DNA of 64,000 bases from contig NW_021167079.1 in the NCBI RefSeq assembly GCF_003711515.1, positions 5,373,989 to 5,437,988 on the forward strand. Direction: 5' to 3'. This DNA comes from Sodiomyces alkalinus F11 (Eukaryota; Ascomycota; Sordariomycetes; Glomerellales; Plectosphaerellaceae). A program made the position numbers and the translations under genes. The notes below the pieces were generated by a model that was not told the DNA's origin, did not search any database, and saw nothing but the letters and a program-made list of their open reading frames with translations. Shown piece by piece: positions 1 through 12,242 of this stretch. How positions within the stretch are numbered: the first letter of the stretch is position 1; every line of letters starts with the position of its first letter.

Positions 1-1830
1 ACCGATCGCCGTGCTTAAGGAAAGACTATTCGGATTAATCCACGGATATATTAGGTAGAGCCAGATATACCTTTAACTTATACCTTTTTCTTATCTAATT
101 AATAAAAAGAGCGCTAGGACAGGCTAAAAAGGCTTTTAACCTTTAATTTAATAATTCTCGGAGTAGCCGATACTAAAATAAATACCCGTTTAAATACTAA
201 AAAAGAGGCTATAACGTTACTAAAGCCCTTAATTAATGGTAGGGTTTATCGCGACTACCTAAAGACTATACTAAGGTATTAGCGGGAGCTTACTAACCAC
301 CCGATACGTGAACGGTTTAAGGAACCCGCGTAGAAGGAGGTAAATAAGCTAATTAAGAAACGTATATAAAGGGAAATTAAGCGCTTAGAGGCGAAGTTGA
401 AGCCTTTTCCGTTAAAGTGGGTTTTTACCTATAAATTTAACTAGGACGGATATCTTAAACGATATAAGGCACGCTTATATATTCGAGGGGACTTATAGAA
501 GAGCTTAATAATAAAGGGAACCTATATAGTAACGCTCGCTACACGATCTTTTCGTATTATTATAGCCTTAGCTACTTAGTTTAATCTAGAGATTAAGTAA
601 CTTAATATCGTTAACGCCTTCGTTAACACCTAAAGGAGTAAAATAGGAACGCCCGTTATATACGAACTTTCTGATAGATTTAAGTAGCCTAATAAGTGCT
701 TAGAGCTCGATAAAGCACTATATAGACTACGTGACTCGCCTAGACTATAGTTCGAGACCTTCACGGCCACCCTAATAGACTTAGAGATAAAGGCTAGTAA
801 GGAAGAACCGTGCCTATTCTATACTAAGGCTTAAGACATATTCGTTATTTTCTTTATAGACGATATTCTTATATTATATTATAAAGATAGTGCTATAAAC
901 GGCCTTAGGATTATCGAAGGGATTAAAATAAGATTTAAGGTATCGGAAAAAGGGAAAGCCGATTAGTTTTTAGGTATTAAGATTACTCGAGATCGCCCTA
1001 AACGTAAGGTTTTCCTCTCCTACGATTTATATATTAAAAAGATCGTAGCCAGGTTTAAATTAAACGCTCTAAACACCTACCTAGTAATCCCTATTCCCGT
1101 TATAGAATACTAGAAGAGAGAAGATAAAGCCACCGCTTAAGAGATTAAATCTTATTAAAAAAAGGTCGGATTAATGCTTTATATAGTAGTTATAATACGT
1201 CCGAATATAGTATTCGCCGCCTCTATCCTCTCCCGCTTTCTTAGAAACCCCTCTCCCGAGTACTATAAAGCGGTAGACTAAGCTATCCGCTATTTATTTA
1301 TAATAAAGGACCTCTTAATTTAGTACGGATTAAGTATTAGTTTATAGGCGATAGTTATCGTAAGCGACGCCTTTTTTATAGACGATTTAGATACACGAAG
1401 ATCTTTATAGGGTTACCTTATTAGCCTATTTAGTAGATTAGTTATATAGAAAGTAATAAGGTAAGTAACGGTAATAACGTCTATAACTAAAGTAAAGCTA
1501 CTCGTTTTAGAGTAAGTGGCGAAGGAAATAATAGGTTTAAAGCGTCTTTTCGTCGAAATACGCTTTAATCCAGAATCTCCTTAGGATATTTACTACGATA
1601 ATATATAAACGATATGCCTAGTAGTCGACGATAGCTTTAGGATTAAGACTAGGCTTTGCTATATAGATATATAGCGCTTTTCGGTAAGGTACAAGAACGT
1701 AAAAGGATTATTTAGAGTCGTATATCTTACTACGAATTTAATACTAGCGGACGGATTAATAAAAGCACTTCCACGATAAAAATTCGAGAACTTCTAAGTA
1801 TATCTTAATATAATTAGTGTATAGAGGGGG
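1..1830 (+). pseudogene. Ty1/copia retrotransposon pol relic (reverse transcriptase and RNase H), RIP-mutated
   Basis: A conceptual plus-strand reading, broken by many TAG/TAA codons, still shows the copia pol order. PLKWVFTYKF and KARLYIRGDL (about 410-500) open the reverse transcriptase domain, DKALYRLRDSPRL lies near 710-755, the catalytic box appears as FFIDDILI near 850-875, FLGIKITRD near 970-1000, and RNase H plus the ADGLIKALPR tail lie near 1340-1790. Most stops sit where CAG or TGG codons are expected. CpA and TpG are scarce while TpA is abundant and CpG is retained, which is the pattern of RIP. The element continues leftward out of the window, so gag, protease and integrase are not seen. 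It cannot encode a working protein. Confidence 0.88.
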
Positions 1831-3335
1831 TAAAAAGAAGTAGTTAAGGTCGAAAATCCTACGCCTTAGGCGTACCGTATACCGGCGGTATAATTAATTC
1901 AGTAAAAAAGGTATCTTATTATTATAATACTAAAACACTATACTAAAACCTAAAAGTACAACCTAAAATATAAAAAGGAGCATACTAGATAATTCACTAA
2001 GCTCTATTAATACTATCCTAAGTATTATCCTGCGTAATATTTACGTTATTTCCTTTAGCCGGAGGAGTAATAATAAAACCGTTTTCCCGTAAAATATCTA
2101 TTATAACCCCCGTAAGCTAAGAGGTAGAGGTAGTAGTCGGCGTACTAGGACCTTAGTTAGAAGCTCCCTTAAGCTCCTCCTCCTTAAAGAACTTCTTGTT
2201 ATCGTTATCCTCTATTAACTTAATTATAAACTTCACCGTTTACTTAAGTTTAGTAAAGAACTACGCGAAATAGTTAGTTAGAGTATTCTAATTTAGAAAT
2301 AAAGCGATAAACGCACCTTTTTATCGTCGTTATTAGAGTCCTTATTAATTTTACGAACTATAATATAGTTAAAAAGAATTTTAACTAAAGATATAAGACC
2401 AGAAAAACTATAAGTATAGGTTAGCGGTCGTAAAGCTTAATAGCGTATATATCTTCGAGCTAATATAAAATAGAGTATACGATCACGATCGTAAAGCGCC
2501 TTAGATAGGGGGTAAGAACTTATAGAGGGTGGTATATATAGTTTTCATCCTTACACTTTTAGTAGCGATAAGAGCGGCTAGGAACGGAAATATAGCAGTT
2601 AAACGAGCGCTATTTACTAGAATAAATACCCTTTACGCACTCTAGGTAAGGAGGATTAAATAGAACCGGAATAAAATCGTCCTCGGTATCCTTATTATTA
2701 TTATTACTGCCCTTAGTAGTCTTTTAAGGAGTTAGCTTAGAATAGAGTAGAGATATCGTAGACTAACGCTCGGAAATAACTTATAGAAGCACCCTTCTTA
2801 GTGCCGGCTTTACCCTTAGTCTTTTTTATACTATTAGCCGAGGCTTTCTTAGCTACCACGGCACGGGTAATAGCCGAGAGGGTAAGAGGAGCCTAAATAA
2901 TACTACTAGTTAGCACGCGCCACTAAAAATAAAGCTCCGATACTCACTATATCGCTATTATTATTATTTTTATTACTGTTAATAGAAAAATTCGGAAAAT
3001 TTAGATTAAAAATCGTTAAAATCCTCAAAAATAACGGAATAAGGGTTATAAGAGGGAAGATCCAAAAGCTCTAAAACGCCGGTATAACGCCTTTAATTTA
3101 TCTACGGAAGGCCCTACTATTACCTATTTACTACTACTATTAATAGCACTTTTCCTTTATTATTTACTATTATCATTATTTTTTTTATTATTTTATAGCT
3201 TTTATTCCTGCCTTTTAACTCGATATTAAGGGTATTACACGACCCTTTAAGGCTATTTTAAGGTTAAAAATAAGGCTAGGTTAAGGTTAGGCTAAGTAAT
3301 CGTTCCGCTAATCACGGCGTAATAATTAGGGGGTA
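1831..3335 (-). pseudogene. RIP-decayed sequence with a cysteine-rich minus-strand reading frame, origin unknown
   Basis: This stretch lies between the end of the copia pol relic and the probable 3' LTR. It has the same CpA/TpG-poor composition. On the minus strand, broken reading frames are still visible. One near 2550-2690 reads NPPYLECVKG followed by spaced cysteines (C..C and K-C-K type spacing) and an aromatic-rich segment; another near 2050-2290 reads FIIKLIEDNDNKKFF and a Ser/Thr run. Stops again sit at likely CAG/TGG codons. It may be an extra gene carried by the element, a separate nested element or captured host sequence. I do not recognise the protein family. Confidence 0.45.
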
Positions 3336-3502
3336 TGTTATATTCTATCACGTAAGCCACGGTATAGTGCTCTCCTATTAGTTAGAGGTGCCCTACTATC
3401 CTCGCTTAGAAGGTGGCAGATATATTTAGGACACGTACACCCGCCCCCTTTTTTCTTTCTCTTTTATACCCAATACAATCATACATTTCCTGAATTAACG
3501 CC
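3336..3502 (+). repeat. Probable 3' long terminal repeat of the copia element
   Basis: A run of G residues (about 3329-3333, a polypurine-tract-like sequence) is followed by TGTTATATTCTATCACG, a start typical of fungal copia LTRs, in the right orientation to be the 3' LTR of the pol relic upstream. A TATA-like and pyrimidine-rich stretch follows. The right boundary near 3502 (TTAACG, perhaps a decayed TTAACA) is uncertain, and no target-site duplication can be tested because the 5' LTR is outside the window. Confidence 0.5.
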
Positions 3503-5588
3503 CCCTATAAGCACGCTCCCGTTAATTCAATAACTATTTATTTGAATCCCGGACCCGTTTTTCTTCCCATACCCGTTGTTCACCACCCACTATCACGGAA
3601 CACGACTTCGGTTCGACAGATACAACACACACACACATATATATATAGTACTCCGTAGATATATCTATTCTTTAACCACGCCTGACTTAGACCTAAGGTA
3701 TATCCTACCTTATATACTTTATTATAGGTCGTGGATACGCTGTAATGACAGCTAGGAGAGGCAGTCGGTCTCACGGGTCTCCGTGCCTCTATAATGGAAC
3801 GCGCTTCCAAGACAGAATTTTAAACTTTTGTAATAACACGGCGTGGATGTTCTCTTCTGTAGGTACTTTGTGGTGAAGATAAAATACACTACCCGAGTAA
3901 TTATGTACCTGACCTATGTCGAGACGTATACCTAATGTTAGGATTATTGCGACCCGATTTCCCCCAACCCCTTGAAAGGCGGGGGCACTGGGGAGAAAAG
4001 GGGTTCAAGACGCTGTTAAAATCCTCCATACCAAATCAAGAAGCCCCCGAATCCCATCACCATGAGTACCATCTTCTCTGCCCGTTTTTCTCAGCTTAAC
4101 AAGGTTCAGGTCTTACCTTGTCTCGGCTACCTTAGTTGGATCATCAGAGAGGACATCCCCTGACGCGATGGCACCTGGCCCCTTCTTCCCCGCCCGTCAC
4201 CTTGGCTCATTCCCGAGACACAAGATCCCCAAATACCAGGGCTGTGACTTCGCCTTCGTTCTCCGGTCGGTGGGATGAGACCACACCTCTGGAACCACGG
4301 CCTTGTGTCGCAGAATCGTTGGACAGTCTTGCCGATCTCTACCGGCATCCAGCTTCACTGGAATTATTGTCAGGAGGCGTTGGTTTCCGAGCCGGGCGGT
4401 TGGTTCAACCCAGCTTCTCTCCCACTCCGCAGGGCCACACCATCCCGTTCAAGGCTCTGCCACGGTTTGATTGTGATTGTGAGTGAGCGTTGGTGCCATG
4501 TCCTGACCCCTGTGGTTTTTCCGTTTTCCGTCTTACGCCTTCCGATCTGCCCGGAACCAAGCCGGTGGCCATGTTTGTTCATCTCTGCGTGCTCTTGAAG
4601 TTCATACCTCCTAGCTGTATATCCCTGCCTTGCCCCAAGGCATGGATAGGCCACAAGGGATACTTGGTGGAATCCAGGAAGCCTAGACCTAGTGAGGATT
4701 TCTCGCAATTTAATCATAGTATTATTATTTAGTCATGTTAGGACACCTCGAAACTTTGCGGCACGAGGCCTATAAACAAACCAGCGAAGACGGGAGGTTC
4801 TCGTTCGGGACTGGGGTTGAGCTCTTCCACGCCTTTGTGTAAAGGCATCGGGGCATTTCAAATCAAAATCTTGCGTCCTGTAACGGGAAGAAGCGCACTG
4901 CCGGGGAACATGGATTCATGAGACGAACCAGTGATTAATACTGTGGTGCCTAATGACCTGGTACCTGCAGGGCCTGAGCACCATGGAAAGCATCCGTCCA
5001 ATCGGTTGGCTGCATCTGTCTCGGATTCCAAAAGGGTTAATTAGGGAAGGGAAGATCTCCCGATCTATGCATAAGTTGGTAAAGTTGGTAGCTTGTCCGG
5101 CTGAGAGAGGGAAAGAGGGAGAACCATGGCCAAGCTACCTAGACTTGGAGGAGGGGTGTAAGATGTAACGTCGGCTTGGCGACTCCAACACTGTGCCTCG
5201 ATCATGTTTTTCAACGGTAATTACTCTCCTCCCTCAAAGCTCGTTTACTTCCCTGGGGGAGGGGAGTCGTTAGATTCCTGCTAATACGCAGCATTGTGGA
5301 ATTCTTTTCCAGCTCGATCGTTGGGGCAGGGAGGAGACCTCCTCAGGCTTCCGAGTATCTTCAGTACGTGCCAGAAGCACAATCGACCCTGGTCTACGCA
5401 CGCCAGAAATCACAAGAAACAAGCATGTGCGAAATGTTGGCTCGTGTGCACGCGTCTCTCTGGGTGGTCCCGCTTGTTTGATGTTGGTGTGCCCAGATGG
5501 AATCATACATATATGCAAGTGTGTTGTGCAGGTTCGCAGCTCGCTCCCATATCATACCGCAACAACATACATACACTTCGATATGGGC
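3503..5588. other. Intergenic, no supported gene
   Basis: Composition returns to normal after the RIP-mutated block. Only short overlapping open frames occur on both strands, with no recognisable domain and no convincing splice chain. A (CA)n/(TA)n run lies near 3625-3650. The right end is the 3' flank of the SPB1 gene. This may hold decayed host sequence next to the transposon. Confidence 0.6.
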
Positions 5589-8327
5589 TCATCTCTTTCG
5601 CTTCTTCGTCACCCTCTTCTGTGCCCTCAGGTCCTTCTTCATTCTCGGGTCCAAAATAGTGTATCGGCCCTTGACACCCTTTGGCCGTCCCTTAATACCG
5701 CGGTTGACACCTGTGATGCAAGTTAGCACGAGATCCAATCAAGGTACAGTCGTAAAGAGGCAAGGAGAGATATTAAGAAGATGAAGAAGAAAAAAAAGTA
5801 CCTTTAGCAACAACAACCGTGGGCTTGGGCCTGCGCGTAACCTTCGTCGCCTTGGCCATCATCTTGCTGATGGCCTCACCCTTCTCCTTCTCGGTCATGC
5901 TCTCTTCGTTGATGAGCATGTCTGACTTCTTTTTGAGTTTCTCAAGGCGCTGGGCGGCCTTGAACTTCTTGCGGGCCTTGGCCTCGCGAACCTTCTTGAT
6001 GGGCCGAGCGTTGTAGGCGCGAAGTTTCTCCTTGATGGCCATCGCCGCCGCCTTGGTGATGGGTTTGACGGGCCTGTCGTGCTTGCTCTCGTCGTCGACG
6101 AACCACTCCGGCAGACCGTCGCGGTCCCGGAAGCTGTAGCGGTTGAAGCCCTCGTCGATCACCTCGTGGGACGTCTTCTGGCCTGTCGCGAGCTGGTGTG
6201 CCAGCGTCATCGCTTCCGCCGTGATAATGTCAATGTCGAGTGTCCCGTCTGGCCGGCGCTTGTCATGGTCTTCCCAGTCGTCATCGTCCTTGCGCTTGAC
6301 GACTTCGAACCCACCGTCCTCCTCATCCTCATCTGCCCCCTCCTGCTTCTTTTCTTGTTGTTTAGCTGTTTCTTTCTTCTCCGTCTTCTTCGACTTGGCT
6401 TCATTGTTGGCATTGGCACTGGCGGCTTCGATCATGGCATCGATTGCCGCATCATCGATTTCTTCTTCGTCGCCGTTGGGTTTCGTCTTGCTCTTCGCCT
6501 TAGCCTTAGCATCCTCCTCCTCCTCGGACTCCTCCACCAGCCCTGGAATATCCTTGAAGATGTCCTGACTGAAGAAGTTCTTCGCTCTCCTGGAAAGCTG
6601 CCCTTCCTCCTCAGCGCCTTGAAGGTCGGTCACCAAAGGTTTGCCATCGCTCGCCTCGTCTTCCGACTCGTCGCTACTGTCATCTTCCAGATCAATCTCA
6701 TCCTCGCTCTTCCCGCCCTCCTCGGCCGAGAAGCCCTCAAATTCGTCGTCATTGTGTTCTTCTCGCGCCCGTTTGGCGCGATACTTGGCGTCCGCCGCTG
6801 CCTTTCGTTCCCTGTACTGTTCGTACATGCTGTCGAGTTCCCGTTCTAGAAGATCCGCTTCTTCATCGCTTTCGCTATCCGTCTCGCCCGAGGACCCGAG
6901 GCCGCTGTCCCTGCTGGGCTCGGTCTGTTTGGGGATTGCCATCTTGCCACGGGCTAGACGCCCTGCGGCACCAGCTTTGTCGACTGCCTTGAGAGAGAAC
7001 ATGGCATCCTCCCCCATGGGCCCACTCTGCTCCATGCCGATGTCCATGGGGACCGTCATGTTCAACTGCATTCGGACAATTTCTTTCTGCTTCTTTTCGT
7101 TCTCTCTCCTCCGCTCCCGCTTCTTCTTGGCATCCTCCTTTTCCTTCAAAGATTGCAGCTCTTCCTGAATCCTCAGTTCCTCGTCCATCGGCTCGACCTC
7201 AGCAACCTCCTCATCCGCAGCTGCGGGTTCCTCGGCAGTTGCCTTGGTCGCCAGGCCGAATATTTCCCGAACTTTGAGTCGCCACCTGAGCAGCAGCTTG
7301 AAATCGCCCCTGCCGAGCACTTTTAGGTCCTCACAACACTTCCGGATTTCGTCCGTTGTCTCCGGGAGCCTCTCCATGGCGGCCAATGCGACATCTCCGT
7401 TCTGTGGCTGTTTGAAGGAAAGTCTGTTGACGTTGCCGAGAATGGCGAGCGGGTCCGTCGTCTGGATGAACTCGCTGGCTGGGACCTCTTTGAACTGCGT
7501 GTAGTCTCCCTCCTCGTAACCTTCTCGCTTCCTCTTCTTCACCTCGGGCTTATAGACCTTGGCCTCGTTGTTGGGCGCCGGGCCCTTGAGTTCGGCAAAG
7601 ACAGAACGTGGATCCAGGAAGCGGGGGTCCATTCGTTTCGGGGCCTTGTAGCCCGTGCAGACGACGAAGATTTCGGCCGAGACGTTTCGGGACGACGGAG
7701 GTTTTGTTGCTTCGACCTTGGTGAAGAGTTGGTTGAAAACCCACAACAAGGGGTTGTAATCTTTGGACCGGAAGACCTTGGTGACAAAGGTACCGCCCTC
7801 AACCAGAAATTCCGTGGCGAGTTTCATGGATTGCAGCACCAGCTCGGCTTGATTGAACGAATCCTGATTCCAGGCAGTACCCACGTTGGGAGCTCCATCG
7901 TGGAGCACGGTGTCTGCTTTCCATGTCTTGAGATGCTGGCGGATTGTCGCACGGCACTTATCCGTGGTGATATCGCTTTGGAAGGTGATCACCTTGGGAA
8001 TGGGCTTAATGGGAGCGAGATCGACGCCAATGATGAGACTGTTGATCGGCATGGTTTCGGCAGCGACCTGACACCAGGACTACGAGGGAAGATGTTAGCG
8101 CAAGGTGTACTGAAGTCATTAACATTTGTGAGATACACCAGCAGTGCTCAAGTACTTACGCCTGGTGCCGCGCAAAGATCCAGAAGGACCTTGCTCTTCT
8201 CCAAGAAGCCATATTTCTTGTTCAACTGGATGAGCTTAAAGGCTGCTCGAGCTCGGTACCCTTTCTCTTTTGCGAGCTTATACCATTTGTCGAGACGGCC
8301 CTTGCCGTGTTTCTTTTGAATAGCCAT
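5589..8327 (-). CDS. SPB1: SPB1, 60S pre-ribosomal 2'-O-ribose RNA methyltransferase
   Basis: Exons on the minus strand: 8160-8327, 5802-8079 and 5589-5710; introns of 80 and 91 bp with GTAAGT/TAG and GTACTT/CAG borders; 855 codons, close to yeast Spb1 (841 aa). The N-terminus [20 protein letters not shown] leads into an FtsJ/RrmJ methyltransferase domain (about residues 24-205) with the SAM motif DLCAAPG around residue 50, DGAPNVG around residue 117, and the expected catalytic K-D-K-E residues. A long acidic/lysine-rich middle follows, then the family C-terminus [11 protein letters not shown] and [13 protein letters not shown], found only in the last exon. In the family, Spb1 acts in the nucleolus on 25S rRNA (G2922 in yeast) during 60S assembly. 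The start ATG at 8327 is the first in frame. Confidence 0.95.
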
Positions 8328-8883
8328 TTTGAAAAGGCTATCGAAGACAACGGCCAAGGGGGGAAGGAAGGGCAGGAGATGTTGCGGTGCGACGAGTAAT
8401 GGGATTGATGGGGAGCGCAGACACATCTGCTCCCCGCTACTTTTCTTGTCACAGAAATTCAGAAATTTCGAAATCTTGGCATGCATAGATAAGAATCACG
8501 TGGAGATAAAGGCTTCTCTCCGTCTCCGGGGGTGTGCCGGATCCACCTAATGATGAGGAGCAGGGGTACTAGGGTACTACACGTACCGAGAAAGGGCGTG
8601 GTGTGTGGGTCCCGGGAGACGCGTTCCACGCGCTTCTCATCGCGTAAAGTGTTGGCTGGGAAAGGGTCGTGTCTCCCCGACGACTGCGTGTGGGCACTAC
8701 GAACCGAGTATCCGTACGGATACATTACTCCTCCCTCCCATTAACGAGAATCGATACTCATTATTCTTTACCGCTGTTTTCCCAGAAGAATCACATAACA
8801 TCGACTCTCCAACGCTTCTCACACAACTTGCTCTTCATTAACTACTCGCTTGACTGGTTATTGGTTTGAGTGCATCGGGCAAA
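8328..8883. promoter_or_regulatory. Divergent promoter region between SPB1 and the CDT2-like gene
   Basis: These 556 bp separate two genes transcribed away from each other, so both promoters and 5' UTRs must lie here. No TATA box is obvious. A near-palindromic TATCCGTACGGATA lies near 8708-8722. Confidence 0.5.
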
Positions 8884-11823
8884 ATGGCTGGTCGCGGACG
8901 ACATACCGGCTTGGCCAGTCCTCCTCCAAGTGATGGCCTATTGCCCCCGTCGTCCCCTGTCACGATGCTGGCCCCGTCATCTCCGTTGAGGGACGGCTCA
9001 CCACAGACGAAGCGTACTCGGAGGGAGCGACGAAAACCCGTCCTGACCCCTAGGAAATTGGCCAGGTTCTTCACCCCCAAAAGCCAAAGGGGATCGGAAG
9101 TTGGAGGACGGTGCATTCTGAGAGACGCCAACGATGCCATTCTCAATATACAGTCTAGTCCGCCTGCCTCTAGCAAGGCTGCTTTGGTTGTATCATCACC
9201 TCTGTGTGTTCCCACCACGACATTCACAGGCGACCATGCCGCTTCTCCTCCATCTCAAGCGAGGAAACGGAAAAGAGGGCGCGAAGACCGAGCCCCTTCC
9301 ACCAGTCCCTGCCGAAACCGAAACGCCACTTCAACGTCCACTGAATCCCGTCGCCATGCATACGACTTTAGATCACCGACACCAACACGACGTTTGAGAT
9401 TCGAGTCGACAGGGATTGAGCGCTCTGACGAAGAAATAAGGGCGGAGGAGTACGATGGCTCGCACTCGGAACAACTTAATATACCCGCTGGAGACTTGAT
9501 GGCGGAAGTAAACTTTCTGCCTCCCCTCTCACCCTTACGCCTTCCCTCTTCCAACATCCGTTCGGGCTCACAATCTACCCGCTGTCTGTTCCCGGAAAGA
9601 GCAATACGGCCGTCGGAAGAATCTGATTCGGAAGCGCCTGATTCTCGGATTTCCCGCAGCTTAAAGTCTATGGTTTCAGAGAGAGATGGCCAAACACCCA
9701 TGAAGGAACGGACGACTAAGGATTTGGTCTCATCCAACGTTTGGTGGGAGAGTTCTAACTGCTCGAGAACAGCTGCTACTGTGGTAAGTCGACTGCAAAG
9801 ATCGTCCTTATTCCCATCTCGACGGTAGAGGTGTTGACAGACAAAATTAGGCCGATTTTTTCAGACAACAACGTTATGCAGACAAGGAAGTCAAACCTCA
9901 GCCTCCTGTTATCAAGCAGCCTGTTGTTCCCACTTCAGACAAGGTGATACGCCGTCGGGTCTTACCCAAAGAGAAATGTCGAGTATGCTTACATGTGAAT
10001 AGATAATCCCGGGCTTCATGCCAAAACCCGTCTTGCGGCTTGAAAACCGAGGCTTCGGCGCTCAGCTGCTTCTCCGCGAACAAGGCATAACCCCTCGTCC
10101 AGGACGACAACATATCGAGTACCCAGCCCATGGTACGTTTAACATGATGCCGAAGCCAGATGACCCCCCAGTTGCTGATGCAGGGTACAGATGGACGTGC
10201 CCAGACGTCCAAGTTTTTCACTCGCCCAATAGATGTGTATACGTGCTACTCTGAAGCACGAGGCGGATATAATGCGACAATCCCCTTCTGTGTGGAAAGT
10301 TGTCACGGTACGTTTTGATAGTTTCTGTCATCTCCCCCCTCCTTCTTTCCCTCTCTCCCTCTCCGGCGTTGCTAACATTTCTCCTAGGCGAGGCCATAAC
10401 CGCTATTGGGGACGAGGAGGGGTGCATCCGACTCGTCGACAACACTCCGGCCTCCGGCCTCGGGGACCTCCAGACCAACTCGCGGAAGCTCAAGGCTTTC
10501 ATGCCAGCCCATAACAACGCCATCATGGACCTGTCCTTCTCGAATGACGATCTCCGGTTAGCCACGGCGTGCGGCGACTATAATGGAAAAATCATTGATG
10601 TCATGTCTCAATCGGTCGCCATTGAGTTGGGCGGCGGCCACGAACATTCCATGCGGCGTGTCGCCTTTCAGCCTGGTCAGGCCAACGGTAACGTCGTCGC
10701 TACATCAGACCGCCAGGGCAAGATACAGCTATGGGATGTCCGCTGCAGTTCAGGTTCTGCGTTGGCTTTCACAACGCGCACGCCTTCTTCCTACAAATAC
10801 CGGGACCGGTCTCGTTCGGCCCTGGTTGCCCGACCAGTCAACACGCTCGGCAGCGCCCACGCGCGGACCATCGACGGCTGTACCAGGGGCGCTTCCGTGA
10901 CAGCTCTGCAATGGATGCCAGCAGGTCGGGAGCACCTCCTGCTCTCGGCTTGTGAGGCCAACGCCGGCATCAAGCTGTGGGACACACGTTACATCACTCC
11001 GCGCAACCGGCCGGATGCCGTCCCTTTGGCCATCACGGCGGTCCCCAGCAGCCACAAGTGGCGTCCATTTGGCATCACGTCGCTGGCACTCGGTACCGAC
11101 GGCTCGCGCCTATATGCTGTGTGCAAAGACAGCGCCATTTACGCGTACTCGACGTCCCACCTCATCCTAGGCCAGGCACCGGAGCTCTCGACCCGTCCGC
11201 CTCGGCAGAAAGCAGGCAGTGCCAAACAAGGCTTGGACCCCTTGTACTGCTTCCGGCACCCGAACCTCAATGTGAGCTCCTTCTACATCCGCTGCTCGGT
11301 ACGGTCGCGCCTGATCGGCAACGGTCCCGAGCTACTCGCAGTCGGCAGCGGGGACGGAGCCGCCTTTGTCTTTCCGACGGACGAAAGCAACATGCTCGAG
11401 ACGTGGGACGGCGAGGGCCACTCCAAGACGAACTTCCGTGAGGCCGTGGTGGAAGGAGGTGCAGCCGGAGCAGCCGTGTCTCGTTCGACCAGTGGAGGGC
11501 GAGGCGAGAGCTACGCCGGCATCCCTACCGTCATCAACGGCGCTCGACTCGGCAACGGCCACAGCCGCGAAGTGACGGGCGTCAGCTGGACGAGCGAGGG
11601 TAAGCTCGTCACCATCTCGGACGACTGTACGGCGCGACATTGGCAAGAAGAGGCTGCCGAAGACGACCTCACGGGCAACCAGGCTCGTGATGCCCGCGAA
11701 CTGCGCCTTGCTGGCGACTTTGGTGGCACACGATGGAGGTCGGGCTGGGCTGAGACGCGCCGCCATCATGACATGGAACGGGATTCCTGGGATGAAGATG
11801 ACGATGATACTCCCCTTTATTAG
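8884..11823 (+). CDS. CDT2: CDT2/DTL-like WD40 substrate receptor of the CRL4 ubiquitin ligase
   Basis: Five exons: 8884-9783, 9851-9943, 10003-10132, 10233-10307 and 10388-11823; all phases agree and give 877 aa. The acceptor at 9850 (AAAATTAG) was chosen because it alone keeps the frame into exon 2. The N-terminal 300 residues are basic, Ser/Pro-rich and probably disordered. The last exon carries WD40 repeats: AHNNAIMDLSFSNDD, RRVAFQPG, GKIQLWDVR, SVTALQW, GIKLWDTRY, DSAIYAYS, GHSREVTGVSW. The order, with a long insert between the IQLWDVR and SVTALQW repeats, matches Cdt2/DTL, which targets Cdt1 and other PCNA-bound proteins for degradation in S phase and after DNA damage. Family assignment is by remembered similarity; a generic WD40 protein is the alternative. 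Confidence 0.8.
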
Positions 11824-12242
11824 CGGGATTTGTCTTTGATTTCGCTTCTGGACATTGTTTTCCCTTTTGGCGTACTCCCCTCGGCTTTGAGGGAGATGAA
11901 TCCGTGGGTTGCGGCTCTTGGGACAATCGTTGTTGATCCCCTTTTCTTCTTCTTCATATGCTGTCGGATGAAGGCAGGGCGAACCTGTTTTGGTTCTGGG
12001 ACTGACATTTAGACTATACCCATGTATGTTTTATGAAAGGAGTCAGGGCGTTTCCCAGTACTGGATATGGTCTGGGATGTAATATTTCTGGGAATGGCCA
12101 CGAGTCTGCAGTGGAGCGGTTATGGCAGAAAAGTAATATATATTTCGGAATACCGAGGGGTATCATGTGCATCCATGCCTGCGACAGCCCAACATTCGAC
12201 TTCTCCGGCAGCTCTCTCTCCCTCGCTACCTTCCAAAGGATC
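11824..12242. other. Convergent 3' flanks, no gene
   Basis: These 419 bp lie between the stop codons of two convergent genes (CDT2-like and heme-oxygenase-like). Only short frames are present; it should hold both 3' UTRs and polyadenylation signals. Confidence 0.6.

Noticed and set aside
4136..4717. Several overlapping frames of 80-116 codons on both strands
   Set aside because: They contradict one another, have no known domain, and lie in the flank of a decayed transposon.
6079..6849. 256-codon plus-strand frame, hydrophobic and leucine-rich
   Set aside because: It is the exact antisense of the acidic/lysine-rich middle of SPB1; its hydrophobicity is a mirror of GAA/GAG/AAG codons.
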